From Bacteroidota bacterium (GTDB lineage: Bacteria > Bacteroidota > Bacteroidia > Chitinophagales > Chitinophagaceae): a stretch of DNA of 11,269 nucleotides. Of the stretch, positions 1 through 5,702 are shown in pieces. The notes beneath the pieces are model-generated. The model was given only the letters and a program-made list of their open reading frames with translations. It was not told the DNA's origin and made no database searches. Position 1 is the first letter of the stretch, and the number at the start of each line of letters is the position of its first letter. Both the position numbers and the translations under genes were made by a program. Location of the stretch: the NCBI GenBank assembly GCA_021824855.1, contig JAKAJX010000249.1:1-11269 (forward strand), given 5' to 3'.

Positions 1-164
1 CAAATGTTTGCCCTTAAAATACCTGTTTCAATGGAAACCATTAACATAGTTGAGGGCTTGCGTTTGAACGCTGCAAATACCCGTTTCATTTGCACCTCAA
101 AATGTTTATCTTTGCTTTGTCTTTTATGCAAAGAATTACTGGGGGTGTTCAATGTCTTAACCAT
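1..164 (-). CDS. Small element-borne protein, partial (C-terminus beyond left edge)
   Basis: An open frame of 54 complete codons starts at ATG 162-164 and runs off the left edge. It begins MVKTLNTPSN and contains KRVFAAFKRKPSTMLMVS and ETGILRANI. From memory, this core (TMLMVS..TGI.RANIC) recurs in small, uncharacterised proteins carried near integrase modules in Bacteroidota elements; it may be a small helix-turn-helix fold, but the function is unknown. The start codon overlaps the stop of the preceding excisionase-like gene by eight bases (157-164), so the two are very likely co-transcribed and translationally coupled. Codons 13-17 contain a copy of the repeat that precedes the integrase start. 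The reading frame is certain within the window; only the function is open. Confidence 0.7.
   Translation of the reverse strand, partial: MVKTLNTPSNSLHKRQSKDKHFEVQMKRVFAAFKRKPSTMLMVSIETGILRANI
117..129 (-). repeat. Third copy of the element leader repeat, inside a coding region
   Basis: On the minus strand this reads GCATAAAAGACAA, identical to the sequences before the start codons at 1201 and 2365. Here it lies inside codons 13-17 of the small partial gene and is not followed by a start codon. Confidence 0.7.
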
Positions 165-519
165 TGTTACCCCCTTTCTTTTTTAGGTAGGTTTCGGCTT
201 CGCTGGCTGTTTCTGCCAACGTCTTTTTTCTGCCTTGCTTTAACCAGTTATCAATTTCCGATTTTAGAAACCTCAACTTTTTACCGCCTTTATGTACGGG
301 AATAATACCAGCGTTTACCCAGCCGTAAACTGTGGGTTTACTGGGTTTATCGGGGTGGTAAATACAAAGTTCGTTGAGGTCAAACCAACAATCGGTTTCG
401 GTTGGTTGTTCGTTACTTTTTTCAAGTAACAGCCTTTTTATTTCGCTTACTTCATTGGTAAGGTGTGTAAATGCTTTCGGTAATGTTTCAAGGGTTAAAC
501 CCTCTGTAAAATTTTCCAT
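157..519 (-). CDS. Excisionase-like helix-turn-helix protein
   Basis: A 120-residue protein. Residues about 10-35 look like a short amphipathic or coiled-coil helix (heptad-like I/L spacing, SEIKRLLLEK). Residues about 45-95 form a MerR/excisionase-type winged helix (HTH_17-like): the recognition-helix region is PTVYGWVNAGIIPVHKGG, the wing contains GGKKLRF, and the closing helix is SEIDNWL. The tail is Lys-rich. Proteins of this type act in Bacteroidota integrative elements as excision factors (like Xis2c/Xis2d of CTnDOT) or as local regulators; that role is inferred from fold and neighbourhood. It lies downstream of the integrase and a gene of unknown function, all on the same strand, and its stop overlaps the next start by eight bases. 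It could instead be a transcriptional regulator of transfer genes. Confidence 0.8.
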   Translation of the reverse strand: MENFTEGLTLETLPKAFTHLTNEVSEIKRLLLEKSNEQPTETDCWFDLNELCIYHPDKPSKPTVYGWVNAGIIPVHKGGKKLRFLKSEIDNWLKQGRKKTLAETASEAETYLKKKGGNNG

Positions 520-557
520 TTCAATATCAATTTTATGTTTGATAGTGCAATGGTATC

Positions 558-596
558 AGGGGCTTTTAGGGGCAACAATAGGGGGGTACGCCCTAT
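558..596 (-). promoter_or_regulatory. G/C-tract hairpin in the gap between two element genes
   Basis: This gap is the longest within the element module. It holds two AGGGGC units (558-563, 568-573) and an inverted repeat ATAGGG/CCCTAT (578-583 and 591-596) that overlaps the TAG stop (593-595) of the upstream gene. On the minus-strand transcript this is a C-rich leader before the excisionase-like gene. No U-tract follows, so it is not a convincing intrinsic terminator. A regulatory role is a guess. Confidence 0.3.
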
Positions 597-1201
597 TTTA
601 ATTTTTCATAGTCTTTTTGTACTGTTTGCTTTTGTTGGTCGGCTGTGTACCTTGTTCTATTCTCTTTAGAACGTTCATTGAGTACATAAATATTTCCTTT
701 TACTGCTCTTTCGTTAACTTCAAACCATTTTGCAACTGCTTTGAATAGTTCGTAATCGGTTGTAAAATGTTTGGCTTTTAAATGCTTTAGAAAGGCTAAA
801 TACTCAAACATTGCAATACTATACGGTAAGTCGTTTGTACTTATCAGTTCAATAAGGCTTTGTTTGTTTGGCTCTGAAAGTTGCTTAACTTTTGACAATT
901 CAAAGAAACCGTATTCACCCAGTTCCGCTTTAAATTTATCCGTTTTCGTTTCGATTTGTTGAGATAATAAGGCGTGTATCCTGTCTGCACAATATTGTAC
1001 AACTTCTTTAAAAAAATCATTTCTCATTTTTGCCCCAAAATGGTTAGGCATAGCATCAATAAGGTTTTGATAAAATACTTTGCCTTTGTATGGGGCTTCA
1101 TTATGCTTTGCTTCAATGAAATCAAAAGGCTCAAATTCGGTTTCACCAATTTTGGTATTAAAAACATAAAGTTTGTGTGCAATGTCTTCGTAAAAATTCA
1201 T
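593..1201 (-). CDS. Conserved-type element protein of unknown function
   Basis: A 202-residue soluble protein with no signal peptide or membrane segment. It appears mostly helical. The N-terminal part (about 1-80) is rich in aromatic and acidic residues, and the C-terminal part (about 125-202) is helical and ends in a strongly basic, Lys/Gln-rich tail. The C-terminal layout, a hydrophobic helix (MFEYLAFLKHL), then a helix around ELFKAVAKWF, then an Asn/Arg stretch (RSKENRTRY), loosely recalls the C-terminal helical domain of RteC, the excision regulator of CTnDOT. That resemblance is by eye and weak. The gene starts 21 bases after the integrase stop, and the gap carries the same leader repeat found before the integrase. 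The start is chosen because the leader repeat ends directly at this ATG. A role in integration or excision is inferred only from position. Confidence 0.7.
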   Translation of the reverse strand: MNFYEDIAHKLYVFNTKIGETEFEPFDFIEAKHNEAPYKGKVFYQNLIDAMPNHFGAKMRNDFFKEVVQYCADRIHALLSQQIETKTDKFKAELGEYGFFELSKVKQLSEPNKQSLIELISTNDLPYSIAMFEYLAFLKHLKAKHFTTDYELFKAVAKWFEVNERAVKGNIYVLNERSKENRTRYTADQQKQTVQKDYEKLK

Positions 1202-1216
1202 TTGTCTTTTATGCTT
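1202..1216 (-). repeat. Leader repeat before the 202-residue protein
   Basis: A 15-base sequence, on the minus strand AAGCATAAAAGACAA, directly upstream of the ATG at 1201. It matches 2365-2379 exactly and fills most of the 21-base gap after the integrase stop. It probably serves as a shared translation-initiation leader, as Bacteroidota rarely use Shine-Dalgarno sequences. Confidence 0.75.
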
Positions 1217-1222
1217 AATAGG

Positions 1223-2365
1223 TTAAAAATCTAATTGTATTTTGTCGGCTGCTTCACGTTTGGTTTGGTCTATAATTTTTGCGTAAATCTGTGTGGTTTT
1301 CAGTTCACGGTGTCCCAGCATTTTTGAAACGGTGTAAATATCCGTTCCCTTTGATAGTTGCAAGGTGGCAAACGTATGCCTGAAACAATGAAAGGTTATA
1401 TCCTTTGTTATTCCTGCTGCTCCAATCCATTGGTACAGGTGTTTGTTTTCGTATGCTGAATAAGTAAGCCCCTCAAATACTTTGTCGGTTGCTTCTTTGC
1501 GTTCACCCAGCAAACTATACGCCTGTTCAGAAATAGGCATCATTTCAACCCCTTTTGTTTTTTGCTGTTTGAACTGTATAAAATACCCGTTGTTTTCAAT
1601 GTATTCCAGTTCGCCCCAAACAAGATTTTTAATATCCGAAAACCTCAACCCTGTGAGGGCTGAAAACAAAGCTGCCCGTTTCAATAAAGGGTTATTACAT
1701 TCGGTTTTTACAAGGCTGTTCAGTTCCTCAATGGTTAAAAAATTCCTTCGGGTTTCTGCCTGTTTTATGGGTTCAATTTTTGCGTTCAGGTCGGTAAGTA
1801 AATACCCGTCTTTATAGGCTTGCTTTAAGGTTGCTTTCAGTTTATTGAAATAGGAAACGGCTGAATTTTGGGCAAGGGTTACTTTGTTGCTCTTATTGCT
1901 TTTGGTAGTGAGTAAATACTCTTTGAACTCATTACAAAACTTTTCGTTGAGATTGGCAAACTTCAAATTTCCCTTTGTGAATGTTTCAAGGTAATTGTAT
2001 GCTGAAACCCAGTTATCATGGTTGCTGGCTTTACGTTTGTCGGCAAGGCTTTTGAAATAAGTAACAAAGTTTTGTTCGCCCTGCTCTTTAATCTTTAGTT
2101 GTTCCTTTTCGTACCCTGTGTAAATTTCGGGTTTGTTTAAATAGTTTTCACGTTTCTGCCTTATCTGTTCGGCAAGCTGTAAAGTTTCTTTATTATGCTG
2201 TTTCTCAATAGGGTTCTTTGCCTTATCAAAAAGGTACATTCCTAAAAACTCCCTTCGGGTTGGTTCGCCTGTTTCGGGGTGTGGAATAGCTGGGTAAAAA
2301 TCTAAATACAAACTTTGCCTGTTCCCTGAAATTTTCTTTTCTCTTAACTTAACTTTTATTGCCAT
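1223..2365 (-). CDS. Tyrosine recombinase (phage-type integrase) of an integrative element
   Basis: A 380-residue site-specific recombinase that would integrate and excise the element. Residues 1-75 resemble the beta-rich arm-type DNA-binding domain typical of Bacteroidota integrases. Residues about 95-195 form the SAM-like core-binding domain, and 205-375 the catalytic domain. All expected active-site residues are visible: Arg241 (TGLRFSDI), Lys269 (QQKTKG), His326 and Arg329 (HCFRH), His352 (LGHRELKTT) and the nucleophile Tyr361 (IYAK). Length and motifs argue for an intact, active enzyme. The gene lies 20 bases after the zinc-ribbon/HTH gene and 21 bases before the next gene, in an operon-like run. 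Its start overlaps the leader repeat by one base. Its likely target is the 3' end of mnmE. Confidence 0.95.
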   Translation of the reverse strand: MAIKVKLREKKISGNRQSLYLDFYPAIPHPETGEPTRREFLGMYLFDKAKNPIEKQHNKETLQLAEQIRQKRENYLNKPEIYTGYEKEQLKIKEQGEQNFVTYFKSLADKRKASNHDNWVSAYNYLETFTKGNLKFANLNEKFCNEFKEYLLTTKSNKSNKVTLAQNSAVSYFNKLKATLKQAYKDGYLLTDLNAKIEPIKQAETRRNFLTIEELNSLVKTECNNPLLKRAALFSALTGLRFSDIKNLVWGELEYIENNGYFIQFKQQKTKGVEMMPISEQAYSLLGERKEATDKVFEGLTYSAYENKHLYQWIGAAGITKDITFHCFRHTFATLQLSKGTDIYTVSKMLGHRELKTTQIYAKIIDQTKREAADKIQLDF

Positions 2366-2379
2366 TGTCTTTTATGCTT
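2365..2379 (-). repeat. Leader repeat before the integrase
   Basis: On the minus strand AAGCATAAAAGACAA, whose last A is the first base of the integrase ATG. It is identical over 15 bases to 1202-1216 and shares 13 bases with 117-129. Confidence 0.75.
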
Positions 2380-2385
2380 TGGTGT

Positions 2386-2949
2386 TTAACTCAATAGCTT
2401 ATCAATTACCGATTTCGGAACGTATGCAAACCAGCCCTTTTTTATTTTGGGTATGCTGTTTCGTTTGATAAGGTTTTGTACGGCCGTTTCTGAAATACCG
2501 TATTTGCTTTGTATTTCGGTAAGGTTGTAACATTCGGAAATATCAAACTGCATTTGTTCGGGTTGCTTTTCGGGTTGAGGTGCAACGGTTCGGGCTTGCT
2601 CGAATATAAGCCGTTCAAGATCTGAACGTCTTATTATAATTCGTTTACCTGCTTTGCCTGTAATCAGTTCGCCCCGTTCAATCATTCGGTAAACTGTACG
2701 TCTGCTTATTCCTATCAATTTACAGGTGTCCGCAATACTCAAAAAGGCTTTGGCTTTCAGTTCCTCAATAGGTTGGTTCTTTATTCTCTGGGTTTCCTTA
2801 TTGCTTTGTTCAACTTTACCAGTCCTTACCTTTTGTTTGTATGCTGCACTATTGCAACGGTGAGAACAGTACAGCGTAGTGGTGGTTCGGGCTGTGAACT
2901 CATTACCGCAATGCTGGCAAATTCTTTGTACCTGAATGTTTGAACTCAT
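2386..2949 (-). CDS. Zinc-ribbon protein with two helix-turn-helix domains, integrase-associated
   Basis: A 187-residue DNA-binding protein. Residues 11-32 hold a C-x2-C-x13-C-x3-C zinc-binding pattern (Cys11, Cys14, Cys28, Cys32). Residues about 67-117 form an excisionase/MerR-type winged helix (LSIADTCKLIGISRRTVYRM, then a GKAGKRIIIRRSDLERL wing and helix). Residues about 140-187 look like a second such unit (YNLTEIQSKYGISETAVQNL, ending SVIDKLL). It is the first gene of the element, transcribed into the integrase with a 20-base gap, and no Shine-Dalgarno is seen. From memory, proteins of this layout sit directly upstream of integrases in many Bacteroidota elements. Its job is inferred to be directionality control of recombination or autoregulation at the dyads in 3006-3137. 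Confidence 0.85.
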   Translation of the reverse strand: MSSNIQVQRICQHCGNEFTARTTTTLYCSHRCNSAAYKQKVRTGKVEQSNKETQRIKNQPIEELKAKAFLSIADTCKLIGISRRTVYRMIERGELITGKAGKRIIIRRSDLERLIFEQARTVAPQPEKQPEQMQFDISECYNLTEIQSKYGISETAVQNLIKRNSIPKIKKGWFAYVPKSVIDKLLS

Positions 2950-3005
2950 ATTTGTAGCTTATTGTGCCTTTGCATGTCTATGTGTGCCAATTAATCTCTT
3001 AAAAA

Positions 3006-3039
3006 ATGGATTTAGGTACAAATTTACCTTTTAATCCAT
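3006..3039. promoter_or_regulatory. Imperfect dyad over a candidate promoter of the integrase module
   Basis: Arms ATGGATT (3006-3012) and AATCCAT (3033-3039) flank inner arms AGGTA (3014-3018) and TACCT (3025-3029). Between the inner arms, the minus strand reads TAAATTTG (3026 to 3019), a perfect match to the Bacteroidota -7 consensus TAnnTTTG. It lies about 70 bases upstream of the first element gene. The nearest TTTG that could be a -33 box (3055 to 3052) is 25 bases away, longer than usual. The dyad would let a bound regulator block the promoter. This is a sequence-based inference. Confidence 0.45.
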
Positions 3040-3064
3040 AATAAGGTACAGCAAAGGTACAAAT
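3014..3064. repeat. Three AGGTACA repeats near the putative attachment end
   Basis: AGGTACAAAT occurs at 3014-3023 and again at 3055-3064, and AAGGTACA at 3043-3050, all in the same orientation. The last two are 11 bases apart, about one helical turn. They could be arm-type sites for the integrase or sites for the HTH proteins. Confidence 0.5.
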
Positions 3065-3104
3065 ATTTCATAAACAAACAACTATTAACACAAAGCAAAC
3101 CTAT

Positions 3105-3137
3105 ATTACTAAGTAATGTAAATGTCTTATTTATAAG
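3105..3137. promoter_or_regulatory. Two short palindromes next to the attachment end
   Basis: ATTACTAAGTAAT (3105-3117) has 6-base arms around a single base. CTTAT/ATAAG (3126-3130, 3133-3137) has 5-base arms around TT. Both are in the non-coding strip between the element and mnmE. They may be protein-binding sites; AT-rich chance is possible. Confidence 0.3.
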
Positions 3138-3187
3138 CTATTTACGCGAATTTTTTATCGGTTTGGTGGTTGGTTGTTTTGTAGTGG

Positions 3188-3205
3188 TTACTTTCCGATA
3201 CAGAA
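3188..3205 (-). other. Putative attachment site in the mnmE 3' end
   Basis: The last 18 bases of mnmE, read on the minus strand as TTCTGTATCGGAAAGTAA, encode the last residues (CIGK) plus the stop. From memory, the Salmonella island SGI1 integrates at TTCTGTATTGGGAAGTAA in the same gene, a match at 16 of 18 bases. The integrase module here begins about 240 bases beyond, oriented as expected for an element end. No second copy is present in the window, so the other junction would be left of position 1. Confidence 0.5.
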
Positions 3206-4573
3206 CTTTGAAAAAATATAATCAAGCTGATCATTATTTGTAACCTCACCTGTAATTAATCCAAGATAATATAATGCTTGTCGTATATCTAATGCTACTA
3301 AATCGCCCGAAATATTTTCGTTTATTCCCTTTAAAATATCGCTCAACGTATCTGATAATTTTTGTAACGCTTCAAAATGTCTGGCATTCGTAACAATAAC
3401 CGATTCTGTATGTACATCGCCATTTACTGCTAAATTTTTTATTTTCTCTTTCAATACATCAACACCTTGCTGATGCTTGGCCGATATAAATATAATTTCT
3501 TTAAATGAAGCAAATTTTTCAACTACAACCTTCTCAATATTATTATCCACTTTATTTCCAACTAATATATAAGGAACTAAATTATCTTTCAATTCATTTT
3601 CAAGTACTATCAATTCCTTGGCATCTATTTCATTAACATCAAACAAATAAATTACTACATCGGCTTGTTGCATTTTTTGTAAACTTCTCTTTACACCAAT
3701 TTGTTCAATAACATCGGTTGTATGATGCCTTATTCCGGCTGTATCTATTAATCTAAATAACACGCCATCAATATTCAAAATTTCTTCAACAGTATCTCTT
3801 GTTGTTCCTGCAATATCGCTAACAATAGCTCTTTCGTCATTTAATAAACTATTTAATAAGGTAGATTTTCCTGCATTAGGTTTACCAATTATAGCCACTT
3901 GCACACCGTTTTTAATTACATTGCCTAAAGCAAAAGATGCTATTAAAGTATTAGTATTTACTTGCAGGTGTTTAATTAAATTAATTAAACTATTTCTATC
4001 GGCAAAAGCTACGTCTTCCTGTGAAAAATCGAGTTCTAATTCTATTAAGGCAGAAAATTTTATCAACTCCTCTCTAAGTATTTTCAGTGATGTTGAAAAT
4101 CCGCCACGCATATTTTTAATAGCTGCATTTTTACTGGCTTCAGTATTACTTGCAATAACATCGGCAACAGCTTCGGCTTGTGCCAAATCTAGTTTCCCAT
4201 TTAAAAAAGCACGTTGTGTAAATTCGCCGGGCTTAGCCAATCTTGCACCATTGGCAGTTATGGCTTGAATAATTTTTTGTTGAATAAATGCCGAACCATG
4301 ACAACTTATTTCTACTACATCCTCGCCGGTATAAGAGGTAGGGTTTTTAAATAAAGCAATTACAACTTCATCTAAAATTTCATTTTCATATTTCAGAAGC
4401 CCTACATGCAAAGTATGTGTTGGTTGTTGCTGCAGTCTTTTTGAAGGAAACATATTATCAATAATATCAATTGCAAGTTTACCACTTACACGTATTACGC
4501 CAATTGCTCCAACTCCGGCAGGTGTGGCCAATGCAACAATGGTATCATTCCATTCACTCAATCTGTTTATCAT
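3188..4573 (-). CDS. mnmE: tRNA uridine-5-carboxymethylaminomethyl modification GTPase MnmE
   Basis: A 461-residue protein of normal length for the family. With MnmG it installs the carboxymethylaminomethyl group on the wobble uridine (U34) of a set of tRNAs, in the cytoplasm, using a folate one-carbon donor. Residues 1-120 form the folate-binding N-terminal domain (DTIVALATPAG near the start). A helical domain follows, interrupted by the G domain at about 220-380: P-loop GKPNAGKST (230-238), GTTRD (256-260), DTAG (277-280), NKVD (340-343) and SAK (364-366). The C-terminus ends in the diagnostic FCIGK with the essential Cys458. The start is supported by alignment of the DTIVALATP segment to the family N-terminus. 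It is separated from the upstream tonB by a terminator, so it probably has its own promoter. Its 3' end is the likely target of the neighbouring element. Confidence 0.97.
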   Translation of the reverse strand: MINRLSEWNDTIVALATPAGVGAIGVIRVSGKLAIDIIDNMFPSKRLQQQPTHTLHVGLLKYENEILDEVVIALFKNPTSYTGEDVVEISCHGSAFIQQKIIQAITANGARLAKPGEFTQRAFLNGKLDLAQAEAVADVIASNTEASKNAAIKNMRGGFSTSLKILREELIKFSALIELELDFSQEDVAFADRNSLINLIKHLQVNTNTLIASFALGNVIKNGVQVAIIGKPNAGKSTLLNSLLNDERAIVSDIAGTTRDTVEEILNIDGVLFRLIDTAGIRHHTTDVIEQIGVKRSLQKMQQADVVIYLFDVNEIDAKELIVLENELKDNLVPYILVGNKVDNNIEKVVVEKFASFKEIIFISAKHQQGVDVLKEKIKNLAVNGDVHTESVIVTNARHFEALQKLSDTLSDILKGINENISGDLVALDIRQALYYLGLITGEVTNNDQLDYIFSKFCIGK

Positions 4574-4608
4574 GCAAATAAATTACGAAAATAAAAAAGC
4601 AAATATTC

Positions 4609-4656
4609 ATAAATAAAATTAAAATAGCTGTTCATTCATAGTAATAAACAGCTATT
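4609..4656 (-). terminator. Intrinsic terminator after the downstream tonB
   Basis: Perfect 10-base arms AATAGCTGTT (4623-4632) and AACAGCTATT (4647-4656) with a 14-base loop lie 20 bases after the tonB stop. On the minus-strand transcript the stem is followed by a U-rich stretch (4622 down to 4609). It would separate this tonB from mnmE. The large loop and AT-rich stem make it moderate in strength. Confidence 0.65.
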
Positions 4657-4676
4657 AAATTAAAATTTATTAATTG

Positions 4677-5525
4677 TTACTCTTCGGCAACAACAAAAAC
4701 TATATTCTGAATATGCCTATAATTTACATTTCTCCCATTTTGAATTGCAGGTTTCCAATTGGGTCCTTTTTTAATAACGCGTACTGCTTCATCGGCAGTA
4801 CCATAACCGGGATCATTTTCTGCTTTCACATCACTTATATTACCATTTTTATCTACGATGAATGAAACTTTCACTACATACTGACCAACAGGAGCACCAT
4901 TTTGTGCCGGTAAATCTCTGTTCAATGAACGTTCAAGATATCTTTGCCAACCTGCTTGTCCGCCCGGAAATTCTGCAGGAATTTCAACAATTGAATAAAT
5001 TTTATCATAATCTTCATCTTCTTTTTTTGGTGTTTGAACCAATCCTGTTCCTTTAACTTCTACAGGCGGAGCAGTAATTAATCCTTCATCTTTCACTCCT
5101 TCCTGATTAATAGTACCAATTTTTGTATCTTCTAATTTAGATACTTCTTTTACTTGATCTTCTTCTTTTACCTCAGCATCTTTTACAATTAAAGGAGGCG
5201 TAAATTTTGATATTTCTACTTTAGGAAGTTCCTGCTTTGGTGGTGGTGGCGGTGGCGGCGGTTCTGGTTTTTTATCTTCTTGTTTTAAATCTTCTAACGA
5301 AACATCTCGCACTAACATTTGCACATTAGTAGTATGTTTAGAAGCGAATTTTTGATAGAACTGAGGAGCGCCAACAAATACTATACAAATAATAGTAGTA
5401 ATTACTAAAGCTTCGGCGAGTCTGTGAGAATAAGTTTTTCGGAGTTCGTAAGCTCCATAGCTTTTATTTCTTCCGTCGAAGATGATGTCTAGTAAATCGG
5501 CAGAGAGAATTTTACTGACTTCCAT
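4677..5525 (-). CDS. tonB: Energy transducer TonB, second tandem copy
   Basis: A 282-residue inner-membrane protein that transmits proton-motive force from the ExbB-ExbD channel to TonB-dependent outer-membrane receptors. Layout: cytoplasmic N-terminus (1-37) with KILSAD, DIIFDGRNKSYGAYELRK; one membrane segment (about 38-54); a periplasmic Pro-rich linker with eight consecutive prolines (89-96) followed by Lys/Glu-rich stretches; and a TonB C-terminal domain (about 175-282) with EFPGGQAGWQRYLER and the conserved VxVSFIVDKNGNISD and GPNWKPA strands. By eye roughly two thirds of its residues match the upstream tonB, with divergence concentrated in the membrane and first periplasmic segments. 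It has its own candidate promoter (5601-5633) and its own terminator, so it is expressed separately. It may serve different receptors or conditions; that is inference. Confidence 0.93.
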   Translation of the reverse strand: MEVSKILSADLLDIIFDGRNKSYGAYELRKTYSHRLAEALVITTIICIVFVGAPQFYQKFASKHTTNVQMLVRDVSLEDLKQEDKKPEPPPPPPPPKQELPKVEISKFTPPLIVKDAEVKEEDQVKEVSKLEDTKIGTINQEGVKDEGLITAPPVEVKGTGLVQTPKKEDEDYDKIYSIVEIPAEFPGGQAGWQRYLERSLNRDLPAQNGAPVGQYVVKVSFIVDKNGNISDVKAENDPGYGTADEAVRVIKKGPNWKPAIQNGRNVNYRHIQNIVFVVAEE

Positions 5526-5600
5526 CTTTCATATTTTAGGTGAATAATTCACCTGTAAACTTGTTACCAGATACTCTATAAATTATGAAGGGTAAGAGAA

Positions 5601-5633
5601 CAAAGCTTACAAGTTTTCAATATGTAAAGCAAA
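5601..5633 (-). promoter_or_regulatory. Candidate promoter of the second tonB
   Basis: On the minus strand, TTTG (5633 to 5630) is followed after 20 bases by TAAGCTTTG (5609 to 5601), close to the Bacteroidota pattern TTTG-N19-21-TAnnTTTG with one extra base in the -7 box. The -33 box falls in the T-tract of the preceding terminator. It would give a leader of about 70 bases before the ATG at 5525. Confidence 0.4.
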
Positions 5634-5661
5634 AAAAATCCCTTCAAAAAAAGAAGGGATT
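5631..5661 (-). terminator. Intrinsic terminator of the exbB-exbD-exbD-tonB operon
   Basis: Perfect 9-base arms AATCCCTTC (5637-5645) and GAAGGGATT (5653-5661) with a 7-base A loop. On the minus-strand transcript the stem is followed by a run of eight U (5638 down to 5631). This is a textbook rho-independent terminator, about 40 bases after the first tonB stop. Confidence 0.88.
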
Positions 5662-5702
5662 AAATCATTTGTAATTTGAAAAAAAAATCTTATAAATAAT
5701 AT

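Noticed and set aside
374..1234. Plus-strand open frames opposite the element genes (374-601, 771-962, 974-1234)
   Set aside because: They lie antisense to well-supported minus-strand genes, have no recognisable domains or leaders, and their composition looks like the reverse of coding DNA.
3096..3103. A second -7-like box (TAGGTTTG on the minus strand) as promoter for the integrase module
   Set aside because: It matches TAnnTTTG, but no TTTG or TTG lies at a suitable distance upstream, and it would give a leader of about 150 bases.
2950..3187. A tRNA gene as the integration target of the element
   Set aside because: No tRNA-like cloverleaf, anticodon stem or CCA end is visible in this strip; the mnmE end explains the position better.
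3921..4268. 115-codon plus-strand frame inside mnmE
   Set aside because: It is antisense to the G-domain and linker region of a full-length, highly conserved mnmE, so it is a shadow frame.
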